From contig CAKTOO010000002.1 of NCBI GenBank assembly GCA_934590165.1, forward strand, positions 113,733-177,732: a DNA stretch of 64,000 bases. The letters are read 5' to 3'. Under the pieces are notes generated by a model that made no database searches, was not told the origin of the DNA, and saw only the letters and a list, made by a program, of their open reading frames with translations. Of the stretch, positions 40,538 to 52,128 are shown piece after piece (position 1 is the first letter of the stretch; every line of letters begins with the position of its first letter). This DNA comes from an uncultured Dysosmobacter sp. GTDB taxonomy: Bacteria; Bacillota; Clostridia; Oscillospirales; Oscillospiraceae. The position numbers were made by a program, and so were the translations under genes.

Positions 40538-42266
40538 CGATGCTCACTCCTTCCTGCTGGGACTCATACACTTCCCGATAAATATCGCAGCTGGCCATCA
40601 GCTGCCGGTGATCGCCCTGGGCCACCACGCGGCCGCCGTCCATCACCAGGATCAGGTCCGCATCACAGACAGACGCCACCCGCTGGGCGATGATGATCTT
40701 GGTGGTATCTTTCAGTTCATTGGCAAAGGCTGCACGGATCTTGGCGTCCGTGGCGGTGTCCACAGCGCTGGTGGAATCGTCCAGAATGAGCACCTTGGGC
40801 TGCTTCAAAATGGCCCGGGCGATGCACAGCCGCTGCTTTTGTCCGCCGGAGACATTGACGCCTCCCTGCCCCAGGTCGGTATCCAGGCCGTCGGGCATTC
40901 TCTCCAGGAACTCATCGGCACAGGCGGCCCGGCAGGCGGCCCAAAGCTGCTCCTCCGTGGCGTTGGGATCGCCCCACAGAAGGTTTTCCCGGATGGTACC
41001 GGAGAACAGGATGTTCTTTTGCAGCACCACGGAAACCTGCTCCCGCAGGTGCTCCAGGCAGTAGTCCTTCACCGAGCGGCCGCCCACGGACACAGTGCCC
41101 TCGTCCGCCTCGTACAGACGGGGGATCAGGGACACCAGCGTGGTCTTGGCGCTGCCGGTGCCGCCCAGGATGCCCACGGTCTGGCCGGAGGCAATGTGGA
41201 GGTTTACATCCCGCAGCACCCACTCCGGGCTCTCCGGATTGTATCGGAAGGAGACATGGTCAAAGTCGATACTGCCGTCGGCTACCTGGGCCTCCGGGTC
41301 AGCGGACGCATCGGTAATGGCGGGGACCTCGTCCAGCACCTCCACGATACGCTTGGCGCAGGCCACGGAACGGGTCATCATCATAAAGATCATGGAGACC
41401 ATCATCAGCGACATCATGATCTGGGTGATATAGGTGAAATATGTCATGAGCTTGCCGGTCTCCAGAGTGCCGGCGTAGACCATTTTTCCGCCGAACCACA
41501 TGACGGCAATAATGGTGCCGTAGACGATGAGCATCATGATGGGCATGTTGATGACCACCATGCCGAAGGCCTTTTGCGAGGTCTCCTTCAAGCCCCGGTT
41601 GCGCTTTGCAAATTTCTCCCGCTCATGGTCCTCCCGGACGAAGGATTTCACCACCCGAATGCCCGTTAGATTCTCCTGCACCACCAGGTTCAGCGCATCC
41701 GTCCGCTCCTGAAGGGCGCGGAACAGGGGGCTGGCCTTGGAGAGGATCAGCGCCACCGCTCCCCCCAGCAAAGGCAGCGCCACCAGGAACACGCTGCTCA
41801 GTTGGAGACTGATGCGGATGGAGAGGATCAGCGCGGAGACCAGCATTACCGGTGCCCGCACCAAAAGGCGCATGCCCATCATCAGCGTCATCTGCATACT
41901 GTTGACATCGTTGGTCAAACGAGTTACCAAAGACGCCGTGGAAAATTTCTCGATGTTGGAGAAGGCAAATTCCTGGATGTGGTCATACTCCGCAGTGCGG
42001 AGATTGGCGCCGAAGCCCTGGCCGGCCACAGCGGAAAACGCCGCGCTGCCCAGACCGAAGGACAAAGAGACAATGGCCATAAGGACCATGAGTACTCCCT
42101 TTTTCAAAATGTAAGACTGGTTGCCGGAAGCGATACCCACATCCACGATATCGCTCATTACCAGCGGGATCAGCAACTCGAAAACGGCCTCGGCGGCACT
42201 GCACACGATGCCCGCCAGGATCCATGTCCAGTACTGCTTTGCATAAGGCCACAGTTTTTTCAGCAT
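40530..42266 (-). CDS. ABC exporter half-transporter, degenerate nucleotide site
   Basis: 578 residues. Six-helix exporter domain (about 12-310) and ATPase domain with Walker A GGTGSAKTT (Ala instead of Gly before Lys), canonical signature VSGGQKQR, Walker B LILDDSTSAVD (Asp replaces the catalytic Glu) and IAQRVAS (Gln replaces the switch His). Those changes are exactly the ones that make one of two sites non-hydrolytic in heterodimeric exporters; its Walker/switch side pairs with the LSQGE signature of the partner. The start overlaps the end of marR by 7 bases. Function: efflux, substrate unknown. Confidence 0.93.
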   Translation of the reverse strand: MLKKLWPYAKQYWTWILAGIVCSAAEAVFELLIPLVMSDIVDVGIASGNQSYILKKGVLMVLMAIVSLSFGLGSAAFSAVAGQGFGANLRTAEYDHIQEFAFSNIEKFSTASLVTRLTNDVNSMQMTLMMGMRLLVRAPVMLVSALILSIRISLQLSSVFLVALPLLGGAVALILSKASPLFRALQERTDALNLVVQENLTGIRVVKSFVREDHEREKFAKRNRGLKETSQKAFGMVVINMPIMMLIVYGTIIAVMWFGGKMVYAGTLETGKLMTYFTYITQIMMSLMMVSMIFMMMTRSVACAKRIVEVLDEVPAITDASADPEAQVADGSIDFDHVSFRYNPESPEWVLRDVNLHIASGQTVGILGGTGSAKTTLVSLIPRLYEADEGTVSVGGRSVKDYCLEHLREQVSVVLQKNILFSGTIRENLLWGDPNATEEQLWAACRAACADEFLERMPDGLDTDLGQGGVNVSGGQKQRLCIARAILKQPKVLILDDSTSAVDTATDAKIRAAFANELKDTTKIIIAQRVASVCDADLILVMDGGRVVAQGDHRQLMASCDIYREVYESQQEGVSIGG

Positions 42267-42700
42267 GTCATTTGATCCTCCTCGAGATTTTGCGTGACCC
42301 GACCCAGCAAGGAACAGAAGGTCTCCAGCTCCTCCGCCGTCAGGCCCCGACCAATGACCGTCTCCACCTCCTGAAAGCTCCGCTGCGTTTGCTCCTGGAG
42401 TGCCAGACCTTTTTCCGTGATGGTGATGAGCCGACGGCGTGCGTCGCTGCCGCTGACCGTCCGCTCTACCAGCCCCTTGTCCACCATGCGGTCCAAAACC
42501 CCGTTGGCAGTGGAGGGTTTCACCCGCAGGTGGGCCGTCACTTCACACTGGGGTGCCTGTTTGCCGCGGAAGCACAGATACATCAGCACATGACTCTGCG
42601 CCGGTGTCATCTCATACCGGGACATGCGGGCGTCCATGCTGGCCCTGGCAAGATGGGCCACCCGACCCAGAGCCGGTCCCAGCGCGTCGCTGCAGATCAT
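42260..42700 (-). CDS. MarR-family transcriptional regulator of the ABC exporter
   Basis: 146 residues. Winged-helix MarR fold: recognition region APQCEVTAHLRVKPSTANGVLDR (quoted in pieces) near 48-70 and the beta-wing VSGSDARRRLITIT near 83-95 with the family-typical D-R-R. Strong SD AGGAGGAA. First gene of the marR-ABC-ABC operon with overlapping coding ends. Two TTAG-N4-CTAA palindromes sit at its promoter, so autorepression relieved by a ligand is likely. Confidence 0.93.
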   Translation of the reverse strand: MICSDALGPALGRVAHLARASMDARMSRYEMTPAQSHVLMYLCFRGKQAPQCEVTAHLRVKPSTANGVLDRMVDKGLVERTVSGSDARRRLITITEKGLALQEQTQRSFQEVETVIGRGLTAEELETFCSLLGRVTQNLEEDQMTC

Positions 42701-42720
42701 AAGATTTCCTCCTCATTTAC

Positions 42721-42776
42721 TTAGTGTACTAAAAATTAGCACGCTAAATATTACCACAGTCCGTGCACCCTGTCAA
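42721..42776 (-). promoter_or_regulatory. marR-operon promoter with two palindromic MarR operators
   Basis: On the minus strand: TTGACA (42776-42771), 17-bp spacer, TAATAT (42753-42748). Directly downstream, over the predicted start, are TTAGCACGCTAA (42736-42747) and TTAGTGTACTAA (42721-42732), two copies of TTAG-N4-CTAA, 15 bp apart centre to centre. This is a classic autoregulated MarR arrangement. Confidence 0.82.
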
Positions 42777-42870
42777 TGCGCAGATTCGTGATATTTTTTG
42801 AACGGTTTGTGAACAAAAACGTGAAGTTTTCAAGGGTTGTAAACAAATTGTGAAGCTTGGCGTTCTGCCG

Positions 42871-43008
42871 TTGACTTTCGCTTTTTCTGCCTGTATGATG
42901 AATTCATCAAGCAGGAACGCTTGTGATCCAAACATTTTCCCTCTCCTTTCTCTATATCATACAGGAAAGCGGGTGGCCGAATGGCCACCCGCTTTCCTGT
43001 ATTTTTTC
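42871..43008 (+). ncRNA. Candidate small regulatory RNA (about 100 nt) with its own promoter and terminator
   Basis: Promoter TTGACT, 17-bp spacer, TATGAT (42871-42899). The predicted RNA from about 42906 has a hairpin CAAGC-AGGAAC-GCTTG (42908-42923), then a pyrimidine-rich stretch near 42936-42957 (CCCTCTCCTTTCTCT), complementary to Shine-Dalgarno-like sequence, and an 18-bp perfect terminator stem (42961-43000, loop GAAT) followed by ATTTTTTC on this strand. No start codon with an SD is seen. The hairpin abuts the iclR stop and may also serve that gene, but the T tract points to plus-strand transcription. Confidence 0.5.
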
Positions 43009-43009
43009 A

Positions 43010-43777
43010 TTATATCCGATACCCCAGCAGACGGGAAATATTCTCCGCCGTCTGGCGGACCTCCCGGATCATGAATTCCTCGTCCTCTTTCATCCGGTAG
43101 TCGGGACCGGAAATGCTCACTGCCGCCTGAATTTTCCGGTTCATATCATAAACGGGCGCCGCCACGCAAATGAGGCCTGCCTCGATCTCACCATTGTCCA
43201 TGGCATAGCCCTTCAGTCGAGCCTGGACCAGCTCACCCCGCAGCTTCTTCGGGTCGGTGATGGTGTTTTCCGTCAGGGGCTTCGCCTTCCGGCTCATCCA
43301 ATCACAGTAGTCATCAATGTACTCCGCCTTCTGCCCCGCCAGCATGACCTTGCCGCTGCTGGTGGCATAGGCCGGCACCCGGCCGCCGATCCGGGTATTA
43401 CAGACGATGGAACGGTGGGTCTCCACCTTATCCAAATAAAAGATATCGTGTTCCAGCAGCACGCTGAGATTGATGGTCTCCTTCACAGTGTCACTGAGGT
43501 GCTCCAGCTCCGTGCGTGCTACCCGGCGCAGGTCCGACTGGCCCAGGATGGCGCTGGCCAGCAGCATCAGCCGGGGCCCCACCCGGTAGCTCTTACGGAC
43601 GGGATCCTGCACCAAATATTGACGGTCCGTCAACGTGGATACCTGGCGGAACACCGTGGTGGTGGGCAGGTCCAAATGGTCCACCAGCTCCTTCAGCGTC
43701 CATTCGGTCTCCCTGTCCATGAAACACTCCAGGATCTGTAAGGCTCGGAGGATACTGGATACTTGCTCTTTCGCCAT
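43010..43777 (-). CDS. IclR-family transcriptional regulator
   Basis: 255 residues. N-terminal winged helix (about 5-68: VSSILRALQILECF, LKELVDHLDLPTTTVFRQVSTL) and C-terminal GAF-like effector domain (about 80-250) with IGGRVPAYATSSGKVMLA. Length is typical. The start was placed at ATG 43777 behind AGGAAGAG; a longer frame upstream lacks an SD. It is divergent from the pyruvate:ferredoxin oxidoreductase gene, with an IclR-like palindrome in between, so it is a likely regulator of pyruvate metabolism. The ligand is unknown. Confidence 0.92.
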   Translation of the reverse strand: MAKEQVSSILRALQILECFMDRETEWTLKELVDHLDLPTTTVFRQVSTLTDRQYLVQDPVRKSYRVGPRLMLLASAILGQSDLRRVARTELEHLSDTVKETINLSVLLEHDIFYLDKVETHRSIVCNTRIGGRVPAYATSSGKVMLAGQKAEYIDDYCDWMSRKAKPLTENTITDPKKLRGELVQARLKGYAMDNGEIEAGLICVAAPVYDMNRKIQAAVSISGPDYRMKEDEEFMIREVRQTAENISRLLGYRI

Positions 43778-43833
43778 AATTTTCTCTTCCTTTCGTGCAA
43801 AATGCTCATTTTTCAAAGTTGCTTGACAAATAC

Positions 43834-43862
43834 TTGACAAGTAACATGGGAAAGTCTATGAT
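43834..43862 (+). promoter_or_regulatory. Predicted promoter of the PFOR gene
   Basis: TTGACA, 17-bp spacer, TATGAT, giving a leader of about 150 bases. The -35 lies within ACTTGACAAGT (nearly palindromic), and CTTGACAA also occurs 11 bases upstream. Confidence 0.7.
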
Positions 43863-43911
43863 GAGTATACCATAAGACTGGCAGCTTGTGAATATTTTTA
43901 TCATATTTTTA

Positions 43912-43926
43912 TGGAATCTTATTCCG
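43912..43926. promoter_or_regulatory. IclR-like operator candidate
   Basis: TGGAATCTTATTCCG contains the inverted repeat GGAAT-CTT-ATTCC and resembles the described IclR operator TGGAAATNATTTCCA in its outer arms. It lies in the PFOR leader region, between the divergent iclR and PFOR genes. Confidence 0.45.
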
Positions 43927-44016
43927 CATAATGGAAACCACCAGTCGTTACGTACTTTCTCTCTCCTTGCCAGCCGCCGCGCCGGCTGAACTATGATTTC
44001 AGAAAGGAAATGAAAC

Positions 44017-47562
<3,546 letters not shown>

Positions 47563-47578
47563 TTTTCCAATCTCTTTT

Positions 47579-47625
47579 AAAAGCGCGTCCGTCCCGGGCA
47601 GCAGTCCGGGGCGGACGCGCTTTTT
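47579..47625 (+). terminator. Intrinsic terminator after PFOR
   Basis: A 13-bp outer stem AAAAGCGCGTCCG / CGGACGCGCTTTT with an inner CCCGG/CCGGG helix, ending in T5. Immediately after it, TGCAAC-N5-GTTGCA (47625-47641) is an inverted repeat upstream of the XRE-methyltransferase gene. Confidence 0.9.
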
Positions 47626-47717
47626 GCAACACGCGGTTGCATCGGCGGAAAAACTCCCGGAAAAAGTGATGTTCTCCGGCGCAAAAATACGGTATACTGC
47701 TGGTGGGAGGGGCCCAT

Positions 47718-48539
47718 ATGAACCACGACTTTGCACAGAATCTGCTGCGCCTGCGAAAATCCCGGGGGCTGACCCAGGAGCAGCTGGCGGGACAGCTGGG
47801 CGTTTCGCCCCAGTCTGTTTCCAAATGGGAAAACTGTCAGTCTTACCCGGATATCGAGCTGCTGCCCCGCCTGGCGGCGGCCTTTTCCGTCAGGATCGAC
47901 GCCCTGCTGGGCTACCGGTCGGAAAAGCTCCGTACCTCCCAGTACGAGAGCAAATACCGGGACCCGGCCTATTACTGGGGCAACGATGTCTGGAGCGGCT
48001 GTTACGAAGTGCTGCGGCTCATGCCGCCGGTGCGGCCCCTGCGGCTGCTGGATGTAGGCTGCGGCGAGGGACAGGCGGCGGTGTTTTTCGCCCGGAACGG
48101 CTACACGGTCTCCGCCTTTGACGTGACCGCCAGCGGCATCGAAAAAGGGCGCCAGCTGGCGGACCTCCACCGGACGGAGGTGGATTTTTTCCAGGCGGAC
48201 CTGCTGAACTACCAGCCGGAGAGCATCTTCGACATCGTCTTCTCCAGCGGCGTCCTCCAGTATATTCCCCCCACGGAACGCCGCCGGGTACTGGATGGCT
48301 ACAAGGCCCACACCGCCGTGGGCGGCATCCACGTGCTGAACGTATTCGTGGACAAGCCCTTTTTGCCGGTGCCGCCGGATTGGGAGGAGGGGGAGGCCTT
48401 CTGGTCCTCTGGGGAGCTGCTCTCCTGCTATGCCGACTGGAAGATAGAACAGCTGGAGGAACGGATCTTTGACTGTGACAGCAGCGGCATCCCCCACCAA
48501 CACTGTATGGATGTGCTCATTGCCCGCAAAATGGTATAA
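47718..48539 (+). CDS. XRE helix-turn-helix/SAM-dependent methyltransferase fusion
   Basis: 273 residues. Residues 1-60 form an HTH_3 DNA-binding domain (GLTQEQLAGQLGVSPQSVSKWE). Residues about 85-230 form a class I methyltransferase with SAM motif LLDVGCGEGQAAVFF near 112, acidic residue in SAFDVTASGIEKG, and FDIVFSSGVLQYIP, resembling TehB-like enzymes. A combined DNA-binding and methylating protein could act as a SAM- or toxicant-responsive regulator that also detoxifies. Start ATG 47718 behind GGGAGGGG. Monocistronic. Known fusions of this type exist in Clostridia, but function is not established. Confidence 0.88.
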   Translation: MNHDFAQNLLRLRKSRGLTQEQLAGQLGVSPQSVSKWENCQSYPDIELLPRLAAAFSVRIDALLGYRSEKLRTSQYESKYRDPAYYWGNDVWSGCYEVLRLMPPVRPLRLLDVGCGEGQAAVFFARNGYTVSAFDVTASGIEKGRQLADLHRTEVDFFQADLLNYQPESIFDIVFSSGVLQYIPPTERRRVLDGYKAHTAVGGIHVLNVFVDKPFLPVPPDWEEGEAFWSSGELLSCYADWKIEQLEERIFDCDSSGIPHQHCMDVLIARKMV

Positions 48540-48549
48540 ATCAGGGAGA

Positions 48550-48577
48550 CCCGCGGCATAGCCGCGGGCTTTCTTTT
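48550..48577 (+). terminator. Intrinsic terminator after the XRE-methyltransferase gene
   Basis: Stem CCCGCGGC-ATA-GCCGCGGG (48550-48568) followed by CTTTCTTTT. Confidence 0.82.
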
Positions 48578-48694
48578 CCATTTTTACGGCGGACAATCTT
48601 CGAAGGGATATGGAAGATTTTCATAGAATATCCATTCCCGGTTCCGTACTCCGCTGTCTGCTTTCACAAATTTCCTGGGAAGCAGAATGGTGGG

Positions 48695-48735
48695 TTGACG
48701 CTGTCCGCTCTTTTTATATAACATATAGTTATAAC
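48695..48735 (+). promoter_or_regulatory. Predicted megL promoter with inverted repeat over the -10
   Basis: TTGACG (48695-48700), 16-bp spacer, TATAAC (48717-48722). TATAAC-ATATA-GTTATA (48717-48733) and the self-palindrome GTTATAAC (48728-48735) cover the -10 and start region, suiting a repressor operator. Confidence 0.5.
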
Positions 48736-48788
48736 TTGTGGTCAGTATTTTTGATAAATCATCTTCAATAGAAAGAAGGACAACTCCC

Positions 48789-49985
48789 ATGAACCATCTG
48801 CAAAATGCAGGCTTCGCCACCCGCCAGATCCATGCCGGCAAGGAAAAGAACAGCGCCGGTGCCCTCTCCACTCCCATCTACCAGACCTCCACCTTCGCCT
48901 TTGACACGGTGGAGCAGGGCGGCGCCCGTTTCGCCGGCCAGGAGAGCGGCTACATCTATACCCGCCTGGCCAACCCCTCCCTGCTGCAGGTAGAGGAGAA
49001 GCTGGCGGCCCTGGAGGGCGGCGAGGCCGCTCTTGCCACCGCCTCCGGCATGGGTGCCGTGTCCGCTACCCTTTGGAGCCTGGTGGAAGCCGGTGATGAG
49101 ATCGTGGCCGATGAGACCCTGTACGGCTGCACCTTCACCCTGCTGACCCACGGCCTGACCAAGTTCGGCGTGAAGGTCACCCTGGTGGATATGTCCGACG
49201 CGGAGAACGTGAAAAAGGCCCTGACCCCCAAGACAAAGGTGGTCTATTTTGAGACGCCCTGCAACCCAACTTTGAAGCTGGTGGACATTCAGGCCGTGGC
49301 CGAGACCGCCCACGCCTATAATTCCGCCATTCAGGTGGTGACGGACAACACCTTCTGCTCCCCCTACCTGCAGCGCCCCTTGGAATTGGGCGCCGACATC
49401 GTGGTCCACAGCGCCACCAAGTACATCAATGGCCACAGCGACGTCATCGCCGGCTTCATCGTGGGCACCCGGGAATTTATCGAAACCTGCCGTTCCACCG
49501 GCCTGAAGGACATGACCGGCGCCGTTATGAGCCCCTTTGACGCCTTCCTCATCGCCCGGGGCCTGAAGACCCTGGACATCCGCATGGACCGCCACTGTGC
49601 CAACGCCCGGAAGGTGGCGGAGTTCTTCCGCAGCCATCCCGCCGTGGACAAGGTCTACTATCCCGGCTTTGAGGACTTCCCCGGCCACGACATCGCCAAA
49701 AAGCAGATGAAGGACTTTGGCGGCATGGTCTCCATTGAGCTGAAGGCCGACCGCGCCGCCACCGCCGCCGCCCTGAACAAGCTGGAGCTGTGCACCATCG
49801 CCGTGTCCCTGGGCGGTGCCGAGACCCTGGTGGAGCACGCAGCCTCCATGACCCACTCCACCTACACCCCCGAGGAGCTGGCCGCCTCCAACATCTCCGA
49901 GGGTCTGGTGCGCATCAGCATCGGTCTGGAAGACCCCGAGGATGTGATCGCCGATTTCAAGCAGGCTCTGGACACCCTGCTGTAA
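48789..49985 (+). CDS. megL: Methionine gamma-lyase (PLP-dependent)
   Basis: 398 residues, Cys/Met metabolism PLP enzyme family. Pyridoxal-phosphate lysine K211 in SATKYINGHSD, and LYGCTF (C114), where the cysteine corresponds to Cys116, the hallmark of methionine gamma-lyases. GLKDMTGAVMSPFDAFLIARG and LDIRMDRHCANA also match this group. It degrades methionine (and homocysteine, cysteine) to 2-oxobutyrate, ammonia and methanethiol. An SD (AAGAAGGA) precedes ATG 48789. Related O-acetylhomoserine sulfhydrylases lack the tap Cys, so the gamma-lyase call is favoured. A ThrE-type exporter follows, then the MTA/5'-deoxyadenosine salvage pair. Confidence 0.88.
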   Translation: MNHLQNAGFATRQIHAGKEKNSAGALSTPIYQTSTFAFDTVEQGGARFAGQESGYIYTRLANPSLLQVEEKLAALEGGEAALATASGMGAVSATLWSLVEAGDEIVADETLYGCTFTLLTHGLTKFGVKVTLVDMSDAENVKKALTPKTKVVYFETPCNPTLKLVDIQAVAETAHAYNSAIQVVTDNTFCSPYLQRPLELGADIVVHSATKYINGHSDVIAGFIVGTREFIETCRSTGLKDMTGAVMSPFDAFLIARGLKTLDIRMDRHCANARKVAEFFRSHPAVDKVYYPGFEDFPGHDIAKKQMKDFGGMVSIELKADRAATAAALNKLELCTIAVSLGGAETLVEHAASMTHSTYTPEELAASNISEGLVRISIGLEDPEDVIADFKQALDTLL

Positions 49986-50002
49986 GGTTTCCCCATCCGT
50001 CC

Positions 50003-50036
50003 GGTGCCGGCGCTTTCGCACCGGCACCTTCTTTCA
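50003..50036 (+). terminator. Intrinsic terminator after megL
   Basis: Stem GGTGCCGG / CCGGCACC (50003-50028, 10-base loop) followed by TTCTTTC. Confidence 0.7.
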
Positions 50037-50074
50037 TACCATTAGTCTCTTTCTTCATGTTTCACGAAAATGCA

Positions 50075-50102
50075 TTGACTTTTTCGCATGGCACAGTATA
50101 AT
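50075..50102 (+). promoter_or_regulatory. Predicted promoter of the thrE-like operon
   Basis: TTGACT, 16-bp spacer, TATAAT. Start near 50109, leader of about 45 bases. Confidence 0.68.
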
Positions 50103-50154
50103 AGTCGGCGTGACACGCCGCCCGGTGCGGCAGCAAAACAGGAGCGTATCTGCC

Positions 50155-50928
50155 ATGAAGACAGAGAACACGGAACAGTTTTTAAATTTCTGCTGCGAAA
50201 TAGGCCGGCAGCTCATCCAAAACGGCGCTGAGATCTACCGGGTGGAGGATTCCATCAACCGCCTCATGACCGCTTACGGCTACACGGACACGGAAGTGTT
50301 CGCCATTCCCGCCAGCGTCATTTTGAACATTCTGGACGATGGCCACAACTACACGAAAGCCATCCGCATTCACTCCTCCTTCATCAACCTGGACAAGCTG
50401 GAGCGGCTGAACAGCCTGTGCCGCCAGGTCTGCCGGGAAACGCCCCCTCCTGACCAGGCTTTTGCGCAGCTCCGGGCCATTGCAGCGGCCTCTGGCTATC
50501 CCCAGTGGGGCAGCTATCTGGCCCACGGCTTTGTGGCGGTGTTTTTCACGCTGTTCTGGGGCGGTGTTCCCCTGGATGCTTTCTTCGCCTTTGCCTGCGG
50601 CGTGGCCGTCAAGGCGGCCTCCAGTTCCCTGAGCCGTATGAACACCAATATTTTCTTCACCTACGTCTGCGCCAGCATGGCCATGGTACTGCCGCCGCTG
50701 GCGCTGGTCTATCTGGGTGTACCGGTGCATATGGACAAGATCGTCATCGGCGCCATCATGCTGTTGGTGCCCGGCATCGCCATCACCAATGTGATCCGGG
50801 ATGTGCTGGCCGGCGATTTTTTGACGGCGCTGACCAAATTGGCCGAGGTACTCATCATCTCCATGGCGCTGGCGTTGGGCATCGCCATTCCCGTTGGTAT
50901 GGCTCGGCTGCTTCTGGGGGTGGTCTGA
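50155..50928 (+). CDS. Threonine/serine exporter, large subunit (ThrE N-terminal, DUF1212)
   Basis: 257 residues. A cytosolic N-terminal domain (about 1-115) with the conserved IGRQLIQNGAEIYRVEDSI (quoted in part) and TDTEVFAIPASVILNI is followed by five membrane helices (about 120-255) including LLVPGIAITNVIRDVLAGDF. In this family one chain of ThrE is split into two genes, this and the next. It exports small amino acids such as threonine or serine. Start ATG 50155 behind AGGAGC; the longer upstream frame overlaps the promoter. Confidence 0.9.
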   Translation: MKTENTEQFLNFCCEIGRQLIQNGAEIYRVEDSINRLMTAYGYTDTEVFAIPASVILNILDDGHNYTKAIRIHSSFINLDKLERLNSLCRQVCRETPPPDQAFAQLRAIAAASGYPQWGSYLAHGFVAVFFTLFWGGVPLDAFFAFACGVAVKAASSSLSRMNTNIFFTYVCASMAMVLPPLALVYLGVPVHMDKIVIGAIMLLVPGIAITNVIRDVLAGDFLTALTKLAEVLIISMALALGIAIPVGMARLLLGVV

Positions 50929-50929
50929 C

Positions 50930-51373
50930 ATGCGGTTTTTACCTTGTCTGTACGCCTTTTTGGGCTGCATAAGCTTCTGCTTCATTTTTCAGGTGCGAAA
51001 GCCCCTGTTCATTTTCCTGTGCAGTGCCATCGGCGCCGTTTCCTGGGGCGTGTACCTGCTGGCGGAGCCTTTGGGCTCTGATGCGGTGCGGTGCTTTGTA
51101 GCCACCATTGTGGTGTCCGCCCTGGCGGAGCTGCTGGCCCGGCTGCGGAAGGCCCCCGCCACCATCTTCTTAGTCATCGGCATCATCCCTCTGGTACCCG
51201 GCGGCGGACTGTACTACACCATGGACTACCTGCTGGACAAAAATTTCCCCATGTTTTCCCAGGTTGGGCTGCAAACCGCCTCCACCGCCGCGGCCATCGC
51301 CGTGGGCGCCTCCATGGTCACCTCCATTGTCCGGATGTTCACCTGGCGCAAGCGTCCCCCAAATGACACCTGA
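50930..51373 (+). CDS. Threonine/serine exporter, small subunit (ThrE C-terminal, DUF3815)
   Basis: 147 residues, four to five membrane helices. ATIFLVIGIIPLVPGGGLYYTM is the family signature: it mirrors the LVPGIAITN of the partner. It starts one base after the partner stop (TGACATG), so they are translationally coupled. Together they constitute one ThrE-like exporter. Confidence 0.88.
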   Translation: MRFLPCLYAFLGCISFCFIFQVRKPLFIFLCSAIGAVSWGVYLLAEPLGSDAVRCFVATIVVSALAELLARLRKAPATIFLVIGIIPLVPGGGLYYTMDYLLDKNFPMFSQVGLQTASTAAAIAVGASMVTSIVRMFTWRKRPPNDT

Positions 51374-51418
51374 AAAAAGGACCCCACGGCCGGCGGCCGT
51401 GGGGTCCTTTTTTCAGGT
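51368..51418. terminator. Bidirectional terminator, perfect 24-bp stem
   Basis: Arms begin ACCTGAAAAAAGGACCCC and end GGGGTCCTTTTTTCAGGT with a GGC loop, shared between the thrE-like genes and the convergent aldolase gene. Confidence 0.95.
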
Positions 51419-51422
51419 ATCA

Positions 51423-52088
51423 TCAATAGCCAGTCTTTTTGGCGCCCGGCTGGCCGTAGCTCTTGAAACGCTCCATCACATCCGCCATCTCCTCATCGGA
51501 GAGGATGTTGGGCTTGCCGATGCACATGGCCCGGTACTGGAGCTCCGCGATGTACTCCATGTTGCAGGCCAGGCCGTAAGCGCTCTTGATGTCCTTGCCG
51601 CAGGTCACCAGGCCGTGGTTGCCCAGCAGCACGGCGTTGCTTTCGCCGCAGACCTCAATGGCAGCCTCCGCCAGTTCCAGCGTGCCGAAGGGATAGTAGG
51701 GCGCGCAGGGCACCGTGGCTACACCGGTATCGCCGATGACATAGTGGACAGCCCGGATAGGCTGGCCCAGCACGGCGAAGGTGGTGCAGTACATGGAGTG
51801 GGTATGGACCACTGCCCGGGTCTCGGGCTTATGCTTATAAAACGTGGTATGCAGGCCCCATTCACTGGAGGGCTTGCGGGCGCCGTCCACGATATTGGCC
51901 TCCAGGTCCGTGATGACCACATCCTCAGGCTGGGTGGAAAAATAATCCATGCCGGAGGGGCTGATGGCCATAAGGCCCTTTTCCGCGTTATAAATGCTGA
52001 TATTGCCGCTGGTACCGGTGCTCAGCCGGGCGGCGCTCATTTTCTTGCCGTATTCAACGACCAGGTCTCTTTCTTCCTGCATCAACAT
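51423..52088 (-). CDS. Class II aldolase (fuculose-/5-deoxyribulose-1-phosphate type)
   Basis: 221 residues. Zinc-dependent class II aldolase/adducin fold: catalytic Glu in PSSEWGLH (E76), zinc ligands HTH (H95, H97) and H158 in LLGNHG. FucA/AraD/Ald2 share this fold. Because the gene is just downstream of mtnA in the same transcript, the most likely substrate is 5-methylthioribulose-1-phosphate or 5-deoxyribulose-1-phosphate, cleaved to dihydroxyacetone phosphate and an aldehyde. Simple L-fuculose-phosphate aldolase cannot be excluded by sequence. SD GGAGGA seven bases before the ATG. Confidence 0.87.
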   Translation of the reverse strand: MLMQEERDLVVEYGKKMSAARLSTGTSGNISIYNAEKGLMAISPSGMDYFSTQPEDVVITDLEANIVDGARKPSSEWGLHTTFYKHKPETRAVVHTHSMYCTTFAVLGQPIRAVHYVIGDTGVATVPCAPYYPFGTLELAEAAIEVCGESNAVLLGNHGLVTCGKDIKSAYGLACNMEYIAELQYRAMCIGKPNILSDEEMADVMERFKSYGQPGAKKTGY

Positions 52089-52128
52089 ATCCAGTTCCTC
52101 CTAATCATTTCACAGTGGGGGGAAAGTC

